Below are positions 17,885 to 26,244 of a stretch of 64,000 nucleotides of DNA, piece by piece. The stretch comes from a virus. The position numbers were made by a program, and so were the translations under genes. Below the pieces are notes generated by a model. It searched no databases. It was not told where the DNA came from and saw only the letters and a program-made list of their open reading frames with translations. The number at the start of each line of letters is the position of its first letter. Position 1 is the first letter of the stretch. The stretch lies in IMG/VR virus record IMGVR_UViG_3300020391_000290, positions 62,001 through 126,000 of that record. One strand, given 5' to 3'.

Positions 17885-19197
17885 CAGATGACTTAGACAA
17901 TTACTATAAAAATTATGATTACCATACACGTAAACCTGTTTATGTTAAGATTGAAGATTTAAATGAAACACAACGTAGTAGACTTTTGACTAGTAAAAGT
18001 TTTTGTATACTTCCATGGGTACACCTACATGCATTTCCAACAGGTGAAGCATATCCTTGTTGTTTAGCACGTATGGATCAACCTCTTGGTTCGCTACGTG
18101 AAAGTTCAATGAAAGAAATATGGAACAGTACTGATCTTAAAAAAATGAGAGAAAATATGATGCAAGACAAATCTTGTAATCAGTGTACTAAATGTTATGA
18201 GCAAGAAGAAAATGGTTTTGTAAGTATGCGTTATAGTGCTAACAAAAATCATGGCCATCATATTACAAGAGTCGACGAAACTGAACAGGATGGGTATTAC
18301 AAAGATTTCAAATTAACTTATTATGATATCCGTTTTAGTAACTTATGTAATTTAAGTTGTAGATCATGTGGTGATATTTTTAGCAGTAACTGGGTAAAGG
18401 AAGCAAAAAAATATGGTTGGTTAAAACCAAGCCATCCTAATGTAAGTTATGCTGGCAAATACGAAATGGATATGTGGGAGCAACTGCAACCTCATTTGGA
18501 TAGTATCGAAAATGTTTACTTTGCCGGCGGTGAACCGCTAATGATGAAGGAACATTATAATTTATTAAATGCACTTATTGAAAGAGGTAGAACAGATGTA
18601 CGTCTAAACTACAATACAAATTTTACGGAATTAATATTTAAAAAACAAGATGTACTAGAATTATGGAATAAGTTTGATGTAGTAAGTATTGGTGCTAGTT
18701 TAGATGCAAGTTACGACAGAGGCGAACTTATGCGTAAAGGTACAAATTGGACTAAAGTTGTAGAAAATCGCAAACGTATGTTAGAGATTTGTCCAACCGT
18801 AGATTTTTATATTAGTACAACTCTTAGTGTAATGAATGTTTATCATATATTGGATCTGCATAAAGAATGGACTGAACTTGGACTAATTAAAGCACAGGAT
18901 TTTAATGTCAATATACTTCAAGATCCTGAACGTTTTAGAATAGATATACTACCAACAGATATGAAACAGGAAATTAACGACTTATATAAAGAACACATAG
19001 AATGGTTAGAACCACAGGATAATCTTACTCGTGCAACAAATGGATTTAAAAGTGCAATTACTTTTATGAATGCAAAAGATAATAGTGCATTAATCGATGA
19101 TTTTGTAAAACGTACAGACGAAATGGATCGCTTTAGGAACGAAGGATTCTTTTCAGTATTTCCAGAATTAGAAAGACTTCGAAAGTATGTCAAGTAA
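17881..19197 (+). CDS. Radical SAM protein with N-terminal CxLPW/PCC domain (copy C)
   Basis: A 438-residue protein. The N-terminal domain is FCILPWVHLH with C42, then YPCCLAR (C60, C61) and SCNQCTKC (C99, C102, C105). This is the pattern of a SPASM/twitch auxiliary-cluster region placed before the core. Core: C156-x3-C160-x2-C163 (CNLSCRSC), then AGGEPLMMK near residue 215. The C-terminus has FFSVFPELERL. It forms a second subfamily with copies D and E. It overlaps the upstream gene by 4 bases and the downstream one by 11. Confidence 0.85.
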   Translation: MTDDLDNYYKNYDYHTRKPVYVKIEDLNETQRSRLLTSKSFCILPWVHLHAFPTGEAYPCCLARMDQPLGSLRESSMKEIWNSTDLKKMRENMMQDKSCNQCTKCYEQEENGFVSMRYSANKNHGHHITRVDETEQDGYYKDFKLTYYDIRFSNLCNLSCRSCGDIFSSNWVKEAKKYGWLKPSHPNVSYAGKYEMDMWEQLQPHLDSIENVYFAGGEPLMMKEHYNLLNALIERGRTDVRLNYNTNFTELIFKKQDVLELWNKFDVVSIGASLDASYDRGELMRKGTNWTKVVENRKRMLEICPTVDFYISTTLSVMNVYHILDLHKEWTELGLIKAQDFNVNILQDPERFRIDILPTDMKQEINDLYKEHIEWLEPQDNLTRATNGFKSAITFMNAKDNSALIDDFVKRTDEMDRFRNEGFFSVFPELERLRKYVK

Positions 19198-20380
19198 ATG
19201 TATTCTTCCATGGATTAGTATAGAAACAACACCTTCAGGCACAACAAGGCCTTGTTGTTTATATACAGATGAAATCCCAAATGTAAACTTAGCTACTTCA
19301 ACATTACAAGATGCTTTTAATAGTAAATTTATGCGTAATTTAAGACGTGCTTTTAGGCGTGGCGAAAAACCTGAGGGTTGTAGAAACTGTTGGCGTGAAG
19401 AAGACGCAGGTAAAAAGTCAAAACGACAATATATGCTTGAAAAGTTTAGTGATATTAATGTACAATACAAAGATAATAATGGTGAAGATTTAGTATTTTT
19501 AGATCTTAAACTAGGTAATATTTGTAATCTAAAATGTCGTATTTGTGGAAGCTGGAGTAGTAGCAAATGGGCACAAGAAGAATTAGACTATGTAGAAGAT
19601 TCTACAAATCATATTGCAAAAAAATGGTTAAAGGATGGACAGTGGCCCAGAAAGAGTCCACGTTTTTGGGATAATATAGATGAATTGTTGCCTCAAATAA
19701 AATATTTTGAATTTACTGGTGGCGAACCGTGGATGATAAAACAACATTTTGAATTATTACAAAATGCCGTAAATAAAGATTATGCCAAAAATATTGATAT
19801 ACACTACAATACGAATACAACACAGTTTCCTAAAGATCCGACTATATGGAAACATTTCAAAAATGTACAAATTGCTTTCAGTGTTGATAATACAGGAGAA
19901 CGTTTTGAGTATGAACGTTATGGAGCAAAATGGAAAACGTCTAATGCAAATATTAAAAAGGTACACGCCCTAAGAGAAAAAGGTTATCCTATTACTACAC
20001 AACTATGTTGTACATGGAATATACAAAATATTTTTTATTTAGATGAAATACTTACGTGGGCAAAAACAATGACTTTCGATAGCATACATTTCAATGTAAT
20101 GCACGATCCATGGGAATTTAGTTTAAGCAAAACACCTATTCATGCACGTAGTCCTATTATGTTGTATTTACAAAAGCAACAAATTTTGCATAGACAATAT
20201 AAAAATGATATTATCGCATTGAAAACGTTAGTAGAAAAAGCGAACATGAACGAAACACCTGAAGAACCAGAGACCGGTCAATCACTTCATAAAAAATTAA
20301 GACAAACTGATTTGTATCGTAATCAAAACTTTGCACTTAGTCATACAAAAATAGCACAAGCAATAAAATATGAACTCTAA
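19187..20380 (+). CDS. Radical SAM protein with N-terminal CxLPW/PCC domain (copy D)
   Basis: A 397-residue protein with the shortest N-terminus of the set: C5 in KCILPWISI, C23-C24 in RPCCLY, C65 and C68 in GCRNCW. Core: C113-x3-C117-x2-C120 (CNLKCRIC), followed by GSWSSSKW, a motif shared with other copies (FSSTW, FSSNW, LSSAW). TGGEPWM occurs near residue 184. It overlaps both neighbours by 11 bases. Radical SAM assignment is secure; the acceptor is unknown. Confidence 0.85.
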   Translation: MSSKCILPWISIETTPSGTTRPCCLYTDEIPNVNLATSTLQDAFNSKFMRNLRRAFRRGEKPEGCRNCWREEDAGKKSKRQYMLEKFSDINVQYKDNNGEDLVFLDLKLGNICNLKCRICGSWSSSKWAQEELDYVEDSTNHIAKKWLKDGQWPRKSPRFWDNIDELLPQIKYFEFTGGEPWMIKQHFELLQNAVNKDYAKNIDIHYNTNTTQFPKDPTIWKHFKNVQIAFSVDNTGERFEYERYGAKWKTSNANIKKVHALREKGYPITTQLCCTWNIQNIFYLDEILTWAKTMTFDSIHFNVMHDPWEFSLSKTPIHARSPIMLYLQKQQILHRQYKNDIIALKTLVEKANMNETPEEPETGQSLHKKLRQTDLYRNQNFALSHTKIAQAIKYEL

Positions 20381-21647
20381 GCCAGAAAATTTATGTATGG
20401 CTCCTTGGACCCATACTTATCTGAGTCCGCAAACAGAACGCAGATTATGTTGTGCTAGTAGAGAACCTGCACAAAATTTTAAACAATACATCGATACAAC
20501 GGAAGGTACTAATGAATATAAACCGTCTACGCTAGAAGAATATTGGAACGGTGAAAATATTAGACGTATTCGTATGCAAATGTTAAACAATGTAGTACCA
20601 CCTGAATGTGTAGTGTGTGATAAAAAATTATTAAATCAAGATGTATATAGAGATTACTTTAATCATTTATTTGCACATAAATGGAATGACGTCGTTGAAA
20701 ATACACAAGATAATGGATATACGACTATGAAACCAATTAGTTGGGACTATCGTTTTAGTAATTTATGTAACTTTAAATGTAGAATGTGTGGGCCTATGTT
20801 AAGTAGTGCTTGGGAAACAGAAGCACGTAAACAGGATAAAATAGAACCTTGGATGGAAAAGTCAGTAAAGACTAAAATTGAAACATTTCAAAAGGACACC
20901 GTTGAAAAGGAGTTTAACACTGCAGTTGAAGAACATAGAATTGAAGAAGTCTATTGGGTTGGCGGTGAACCACTTATGTATGAGCAACATTGGCGTTATA
21001 TGCAACGTATTATTGAATTAGGTGATGGACCAGGACTATATGCAAGATATAATACAAATTTACATAGAGTAAATTACAAAGGGGTAAATTTGTATCAAGA
21101 CATTTTAGATAATATACGTGATTGGCAAATATGTGCAAGTTTAGATGGAACTAGTGAAGTAGGTGAATACATAAGGACAGGATTAGTATATGATACATGG
21201 AAGAAAAATTTTGAACAAGGATTAGCACATGCAAGAAATAAACGCATGATGCGTATTGATTTTACATTAACCTTACCTGGACTATTTGATATTGTAAATA
21301 TATGTAGGTTAGCTAGAGAATATGATGTAGATATATTAGCAAAAGTAGTATTTGCATTTACTCCAGATATTGCAATGAGTCCTCTTTTTTTACCTAGAGA
21401 TATTTTGCACTATATAGTCAATAGTTTACTATTGACAAGTGAAGTAGATAATAGTACAATAATAAACATGCTCAAAAGTTTATTGGATAGACCAACATTT
21501 GAAGAAGAATTTCCTAATGAATATAAAAAAGCAAGAATAAAAGGCAAATGGCGTATGCAGGCAATGGATAATTTACGAGGTGGAATGAAGTTTGTAGATA
21601 CTTTGAAAGATTACAAGGCAAAAGAATTTTGGAATGGAATTTGTTAA
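20370..21647 (+). CDS. Radical SAM protein with N-terminal CxxPW/CC domain (copy E)
   Basis: A 425-residue protein. N-terminal Cys: C9 in LCMAPWTH, C27-C28 in RLCCAS, C80 and C83 in PECVVC. Core: C133-x3-C137-x2-C140 (CNFKCRMC), then LSSAWETEARK and VGGEPLMYE near residue 200. It belongs to the same subfamily as copies C and D. It overlaps copy D by 11 bases and is followed directly, with no gap, by the APS-kinase-like gene. It is the last of the radical SAM run. Confidence 0.85.
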   Translation: MNSKPENLCMAPWTHTYLSPQTERRLCCASREPAQNFKQYIDTTEGTNEYKPSTLEEYWNGENIRRIRMQMLNNVVPPECVVCDKKLLNQDVYRDYFNHLFAHKWNDVVENTQDNGYTTMKPISWDYRFSNLCNFKCRMCGPMLSSAWETEARKQDKIEPWMEKSVKTKIETFQKDTVEKEFNTAVEEHRIEEVYWVGGEPLMYEQHWRYMQRIIELGDGPGLYARYNTNLHRVNYKGVNLYQDILDNIRDWQICASLDGTSEVGEYIRTGLVYDTWKKNFEQGLAHARNKRMMRIDFTLTLPGLFDIVNICRLAREYDVDILAKVVFAFTPDIAMSPLFLPRDILHYIVNSLLLTSEVDNSTIINMLKSLLDRPTFEEEFPNEYKKARIKGKWRMQAMDNLRGGMKFVDTLKDYKAKEFWNGIC

Positions 21648-22073
21648 ATGAAAGTTTTAATATTTGGATTACCAGGAAGTGGTAAAAGTACACTAGCAGA
21701 ACCATTTGCCAAACTTATAAATGGTGTGTGGATAAATGCAGATAAAGTAAGAGCACAATATAATGATTGGGATTTTTCTCCAGAAGGAAGAATACGTCAA
21801 GCACAACGTATGAGATATCTAAGTGATGGTGTAGTCCTAGCAGGTAAGATAGCAGTAGCTGATTTTATTTGTCCAACAATAAAAGCAAGAGAAGAATTTT
21901 CTGCTGATTATACAGTATGGATGGATACTATTAAACAAGGACGTTACGAAGATACAAATAAAATATTCGAAAAACCAACACAAGTAAATTATCAAGTGGC
22001 TAAATGGTTTGATGATACACATGCACAGTTAGCAGATGTTGTAAAAGGTTATATTAATCGTGACGAAAAATGA
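21648..22073 (+). CDS. P-loop kinase, adenylylsulfate (APS) kinase-like
   Basis: A 141-residue protein with Walker A GLPGSGKST (residues 7-15) and WINADKVRAQYNDWDFS. VADFICPTIKAREEF and VWMDTIKQGRYEDTNKIFEKP match, in order, the F-I-x-P...R-E and D-T-x-x-x-C/G-R-x-x-D-x-N-x-x-F-x-x-P signatures of CysC-type APS kinases. It is shorter than bacterial CysC (about 200 aa). If it makes PAPS, it could supply the sulfotransferase-like protein at 62619-63314. Related small kinases with other substrates are possible. It abuts the radical SAM run and overlaps the next gene by 4 bases. Confidence 0.65.
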   Translation: MKVLIFGLPGSGKSTLAEPFAKLINGVWINADKVRAQYNDWDFSPEGRIRQAQRMRYLSDGVVLAGKIAVADFICPTIKAREEFSADYTVWMDTIKQGRYEDTNKIFEKPTQVNYQVAKWFDDTHAQLADVVKGYINRDEK

Positions 22074-22762
22074 ATAAAATTATAACTCTTGGTTGTAGTT
22101 TAACACAACAGGAAGGTTTAGCAAATAAACTGAGCGAACTTTTAAATATGCAGTTATTTAATCTTGCACAAGGATCAGGAGACAACCTGTTACAAATAGA
22201 AAAATTACAAGATTTTATATTAGATAATGATTTAAAAAAAGATGATATAATAGTTTGGCAAATAACAGATGTAACACGAAGACACAAAAATGTAAAGATG
22301 GATCAGTGGGAAACTGTAAAAGATATACAAAGAAAATTTTATACACCTAAGGACACTGCCCACTTTTATCTAAAGCGAAGAAATATGATAGATAAAAAAC
22401 GGCGTATAGCATTGCTGCATAATAGTCCGAATGTAGAGATGATTGACTATGACAACAATTCAGCTATACATACAATTATTTCTACAATGATTATGCTTAA
22501 TAAGATATGTAAGTTATATGTTTGGTTTGGATGGGATAAAGTCTTATCGCCACTGCAGTTTGAAATATTTTTTAAAATGCTTACAACAAAAAAAATTGCA
22601 TTTAATAAAAAATTTTATGTAAACTGGGCACACAACAATCGTTATAATTTTAGATACGATAACTTACACCCTGATCAGGAATGTGCGGAAGTATTTGCTG
22701 AAAAAATATTATATAAAGATTTGGTAATGAAATTAATGATAAAGGAGAAAAGTTATATTTGA
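22070..22762 (+). CDS. SGNH/GDSL-like hydrolase protein
   Basis: A 230-residue protein with SGNH-type blocks: LGCSLTQQEG at the N-terminus (GDS-like, nucleophile S10), NLAQGSGDN near residue 40 (block III-like), and RYDNLHPDQECAEVFAEKI near residue 205 (the D-x-x-H block). These suggest an esterase or acyltransferase/deacetylase, possibly for glycan O-acyl groups. The G-C-S variant is common in phage members. The stop codon region overlaps the probable start of the next gene. Confidence 0.55.
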   Translation: MNKIITLGCSLTQQEGLANKLSELLNMQLFNLAQGSGDNLLQIEKLQDFILDNDLKKDDIIVWQITDVTRRHKNVKMDQWETVKDIQRKFYTPKDTAHFYLKRRNMIDKKRRIALLHNSPNVEMIDYDNNSAIHTIISTMIMLNKICKLYVWFGWDKVLSPLQFEIFFKMLTTKKIAFNKKFYVNWAHNNRYNFRYDNLHPDQECAEVFAEKILYKDLVMKLMIKEKSYI

Positions 22763-23147
22763 CTGGAAAAAACCTACAGTCCAAATGCTAGGTAGATGGC
22801 AACCATGGCATGAAGGACATAGTGAACTTTTTGAAAAGGCATTAGAGAAAACGGGTCAAGTGCTAATTATGGTACGAGACGTACAAGGTGCTGATGCGGG
22901 TATGGGTAACACAGATAACCCGTTTGATTTTGATAAAGTAAGTAATGATATAGCGGGTGTTTTATTTCAAAAAGGTTATATTATTGGAGAAGAGTTTGAA
23001 ATAATGCTTGTGCCTAATATTGTAGATATAAGTTATGGACGAGGTGTAGGTTATACATTTACAGAACATGACTTAGGAGAACGTATACATAGTATTAGTG
23101 CAACAAAAATTAGGCATGACATGCGTAAAGTAGGTTTGTTAACATAA
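22755..23147 (+). CDS. Nucleotidylyltransferase (cytidylyltransferase-like), probable ATA start
   Basis: The protein has the nucleotidylyltransferase signature: GRWQPWHEGH (HxGH equivalent), then a C-terminal ISATKIRHDM (ISxTxIR). It is about 120-130 residues, the usual size of single-domain cytidylyl- or adenylyltransferases. The first in-frame ATG is at 22785 and has no ribosome site. The frame extends upstream through FDWKKPTVQ, a segment I recall as the conserved N-terminus in T4-like marine phage homologues. An AAAGGAG site ends seven bases before the ATA codon at 22755. I therefore place the start at ATA; the ATG is the conservative alternative. Product could be an activated sugar or polyol, or an NAD precursor. 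Confidence 0.65.
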   Translation: MFDWKKPTVQMLGRWQPWHEGHSELFEKALEKTGQVLIMVRDVQGADAGMGNTDNPFDFDKVSNDIAGVLFQKGYIIGEEFEIMLVPNIVDISYGRGVGYTFTEHDLGERIHSISATKIRHDMRKVGLLT

Positions 23148-23653
23148 TGATAGTTGTTATGGGCAGTGGTGAAGGAACAAATTTTCAAGCTCTTGCTAAA
23201 CATATTAGTATAGATTTAGTAATCACGAATAATAAAAATGCAAATATTGTAAACAGAGCAAAAAATTTAGGTGTCAAATACATTATAAGTAAAGATCAAT
23301 ATGAAAGTCACGTGCCTGTAAATACAAAACTTGTCATACTAGCAGGTTTTATGAAACTACTAAGTCCTGGTTTTGTTGATAAATTTAAAATAGTGAATAT
23401 TCATCCTAGTCTGTTGCCAAGTTTCAGAGGTATAGATGCAATTGGACAAGCACTAGATGCAGGTGTAAAATTTACAGGTTGTACAGTACATTGGGTAGAT
23501 AAAGGAATTGACACAGGCAAAATTATAGATCAATTGGTTTGCCCGATAGGTCCTAATGATAATAAAATTAATTTACAACAAAAAATACAAAAATTAGAAC
23601 ATAAAATTTATCCTGCAATTGTTAAGGAGTTGATACATGATAAGTTGGATTAA
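23147..23653 (+). CDS. purN: Phosphoribosylglycinamide formyltransferase
   Basis: A 168-residue protein, slightly short for PurN. It has the GSGEGTNFQAL N-terminal loop that binds the ribotide, LAGFMKLLSPGFV, NIHPSLLPSFRG (with the catalytic Asn and His) and DKGIDTGKIIDQ (with the catalytic Asp). It transfers a formyl group from 10-formyl-THF in step three of purine synthesis, so it would support phage purine supply. It overlaps the previous gene by one base and the small gene that follows by 17. The same enzyme is known as an auxiliary gene of marine T4-like phages. Confidence 0.88.
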   Translation: MIVVMGSGEGTNFQALAKHISIDLVITNNKNANIVNRAKNLGVKYIISKDQYESHVPVNTKLVILAGFMKLLSPGFVDKFKIVNIHPSLLPSFRGIDAIGQALDAGVKFTGCTVHWVDKGIDTGKIIDQLVCPIGPNDNKINLQQKIQKLEHKIYPAIVKELIHDKLD

Positions 23654-23741
23654 AAATATTATTAATAAAATTAAAATGGAAATAAGGTATCGTAAACGTT
23701 TAAAAGAACTAAGAAAACGAGACCCGTTTATATACAAATGA
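23637..23741 (+). CDS. Small basic phage protein ending RDPFIYK (34 aa)
   Basis: A 34-codon gene with a strong AAGGAG site seven bases before its ATG. The sequence starts MISWIKNI, is very Lys/Arg-rich, and ends LRKRDPFIYK. I recall small proteins with this ending in T4-like cyanophages, function unknown. It overlaps purN by 17 bases and the carbamoyltransferase start by four (ATGA). An amphipathic helix that binds membrane or nucleic acid is possible from composition only. Confidence 0.7.
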   Translation: MISWIKNIINKIKMEIRYRKRLKELRKRDPFIYK

Positions 23742-25225
23742 TACTAGGACTCAGTGCAGGCTTTCATGATGCTGGAGCCACTTTGATAGATAAAACAAAT
23801 GGCGAGATACTATTTGCTGGCCATGCGGAAAGGTATAGTGGTGTAAAAAATGATGCTAATCTAAATCAAGAACTTATAGATGATGCCCTAAGTTACGGTA
23901 AGCCTAATAACATAGCATGGTATGAAAAAACGTGGTTAAAAAGGACTAGGCAACTGTACAGTGGCGAATGGCGTAAAGCAATAGATTTTAGCACTAGTCC
24001 TAAAAAACTAATAAAACCTTTCATGGGCAAAATACCTATACATAGTTATGGACATCATAAATGCCATGCTGCGGCAGGTTTTCAAACTAGTCCATATAAA
24101 AATGCAATTGCAATAGTAGTTGATGCTATAGGAGAATGGGACACAATCAGTGTATGGGAATGTAGTTATAAACCTGTATACTTAGGTCGCCCTAAAGCAA
24201 CTTACAAAAAAATATGGAATCAAATTTATCCACACAGTATAGGATTATATTATAGTGCCATTACTAAGTACATAGGGCTAAAACCTATGGAAGATGAGTA
24301 TATAACAATGGGTATGGCAGCTTATGGTAAAGCATATTTGCAATCATATGAAAAAAATAAAATGCTTGTTGACCTAGATAAAATAGAGTTTGTAGATAAT
24401 TTTCATGCAGGTATCGAAGAGGATTATTTTGTTGGTAGTGGACTAGATAAATTTGATGTAGCCGCTGGCGCACAAAAAGTAGTTGAACAATTATTAAGAG
24501 GATTATTTGAACGTTTTGTTACAAGACAAACAAACGTTGTATTCATGGGCGGTGTAGCACTTAATTGTGTAGCAAATGCTATGCTAGAAGGCCATTGTAA
24601 AGATTTGTGGATTATGCCAAACCCGGGAGACTGTGGTAGTAGTCTAGGAGCGGCGGCACTACAATACGGAAAAAAATTACGTTGGAAAGGTCCATACTTA
24701 GGACATAATATACCAGGAGAGTATCCGATTGACGCTATTATAGGCGGCTTAATGTCAGATAAGATTGTAGGCGTCGCAAGTGGTAGAGCAGAATTTGGAC
24801 CTAGAGCATTAGGTACTAGAAGCCTACTTGCAGATCCACGTGGACACGATATTAAAGATAAAGTAAATAATATTAAGAAAAGACAAAAATTTAGACCTTT
24901 TGCTCCTATGATTCTTGAAGAACATTTTAAAGATGAATTTAGAGTATACAAAAAACAAAAAGAACCATATATGCAAAGTGTTTATAAGTGTTTGAATCCT
25001 GAATTATATCCAGCTATAGTACACCAAGATGGAACAAGTAGGGTACAAACTGTAGGTAAAAATGATCATCCAGATGTGAGACGACTATTAGAAAAATGGT
25101 ATTTCATGACAGGGTGTCCAATGTTGTTAAACACGAGTTTAAATATAAAAGGGGAACCTATGGTTAACAATAGAGCAGACGCAGATAAATTTGAAAAAAG
25201 ATATAATGTCAAGGTATGTAGTTAA
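23738..25225 (+). CDS. Carbamoyltransferase, NodU/TobZ family
   Basis: A 495-residue protein. The N-terminal ASKHA-fold kinase-like domain begins ILGLSAGFHDAGATL and has the metal-binding GHHKCHAA segment near residue 107. VFMGGVALNCVANA lies near residue 268. The C-terminal YrdC-like domain has GRAEFGPRALGTRSLLADPR and LNTSLNIKGEPMV. Family members make carbamoyl-AMP from carbamoyl phosphate and ATP and transfer it to a hydroxyl of a sugar or antibiotic. Here it would decorate the product of the cassette. It is abutted by the DUF59 gene. Confidence 0.85.
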   Translation: MILGLSAGFHDAGATLIDKTNGEILFAGHAERYSGVKNDANLNQELIDDALSYGKPNNIAWYEKTWLKRTRQLYSGEWRKAIDFSTSPKKLIKPFMGKIPIHSYGHHKCHAAAGFQTSPYKNAIAIVVDAIGEWDTISVWECSYKPVYLGRPKATYKKIWNQIYPHSIGLYYSAITKYIGLKPMEDEYITMGMAAYGKAYLQSYEKNKMLVDLDKIEFVDNFHAGIEEDYFVGSGLDKFDVAAGAQKVVEQLLRGLFERFVTRQTNVVFMGGVALNCVANAMLEGHCKDLWIMPNPGDCGSSLGAAALQYGKKLRWKGPYLGHNIPGEYPIDAIIGGLMSDKIVGVASGRAEFGPRALGTRSLLADPRGHDIKDKVNNIKKRQKFRPFAPMILEEHFKDEFRVYKKQKEPYMQSVYKCLNPELYPAIVHQDGTSRVQTVGKNDHPDVRRLLEKWYFMTGCPMLLNTSLNIKGEPMVNNRADADKFEKRYNVKVCS

Positions 25226-25552
25226 ATGTTAGATTCAGAAAGACAAAATATTTTAAGACAAAATGTAATAAGAGCATTACAAAATGTTTATGATCCTGAA
25301 ATGCCTAGTGTTAGTGTATATGATTTAGGCTTAATATATAAACTAGAAGTTTTTGAAGATGCAAGTGTTTTGTGTACACATACACTTACCAGTATGGCAT
25401 GTCCATTTGCAGATGAAATTTGTGCAGATATTGAAAATGCAGTTACTACTACACCTGGCGTAAAATCATGTAACAGACAATTAGTTTTTGAACCTATGTT
25501 TACAATGGAAATGGTCCCAGAAGAAACAAGACTAATAATGGGTTGGTATTAA
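25226..25552 (+). CDS. DUF59/MIP18-family Fe-S assembly-like protein
   Basis: A 108-residue protein with VYDPEMPSVSVYDLGLIY (residues 17-34) and LTSMACPFADEI, with the conserved Cys that marks the MIP18/PaaD/SufT family. These proteins help load iron-sulfur clusters. With six radical SAM proteins encoded upstream on the same string, a role in maturing their clusters is an attractive inference. It starts on the base after the carbamoyltransferase stop and overlaps the next start (TAATG). Confidence 0.75.
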   Translation: MLDSERQNILRQNVIRALQNVYDPEMPSVSVYDLGLIYKLEVFEDASVLCTHTLTSMACPFADEICADIENAVTTTPGVKSCNRQLVFEPMFTMEMVPEETRLIMGWY

Positions 25553-26244
25553 TGCCTCCGAAAATTAAAATTGCACCTAAAGATATTTCAATTACTTTCG
25601 ATCCCGGTGCAAGAGGTAGTTTTTTATATGTTTTTTTACAAGGAAAATTACAAAATCATGACTACGAATTTAACGTGGTTATTCCTTCAGAGTACAAACA
25701 CACTATAAATCCAAAAGCAATTGCAAAATTTAAATATAGGATTTTTGTAAAGTTAGATTTACAAATGTTAGATGTATGGTTATTTAATTTTTGGCAAAAA
25801 ATTATTACTAATGAAGCTTATAGTTTTCCAGGAGAATATGATGATGTCTATCAGGAAAAAACATTTAACAAATTATATAAAAGTGCAAGAAACGCATATA
25901 ATTATTCTATTGAAAGTGATCTAAGTTGTTTTAATTATATCGTACCATTCAGTAGGACTTTTAATTGGGAATATTTAAGTGATTTATACTTTAGTATAAA
26001 CAATAAATTACCAACAAATAAAGAAATAATTGAGGATACTAATAAAATAAGTTGCGAAACAAATACTGCATGTAAAGTTGTAAAAGAAATAATAAGATTG
26101 GAAGATATTTTACAAGTAAATGGTTATGTTTTTACAAAAAATATGTACGATTTATATCTAGATTGCTTGAATAATAATGATATGAGAATATTGGAAAAAA
26201 ATTTAGTAAAGTCTAATTATACGCAAGGCGAGTTTAGTTTATAA
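25552..26244 (+). CDS. Hypothetical protein
   Basis: A 230-residue protein. The ATG at 25552 overlaps the previous stop as TAATG and is preferred over an in-frame TTG nine bases upstream. The N-terminal half is beta-rich and aromatic (SFLYVFLQGKLQ; YEFNVVIPSEYKH), and the C-terminal half is helical and Asn/Lys-rich. No motif is recognised. It overlaps the following glycosyltransferase-like gene by one base. Confidence 0.65.
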   Translation: MPPKIKIAPKDISITFDPGARGSFLYVFLQGKLQNHDYEFNVVIPSEYKHTINPKAIAKFKYRIFVKLDLQMLDVWLFNFWQKIITNEAYSFPGEYDDVYQEKTFNKLYKSARNAYNYSIESDLSCFNYIVPFSRTFNWEYLSDLYFSINNKLPTNKEIIEDTNKISCETNTACKVVKEIIRLEDILQVNGYVFTKNMYDLYLDCLNNNDMRILEKNLVKSNYTQGEFSL

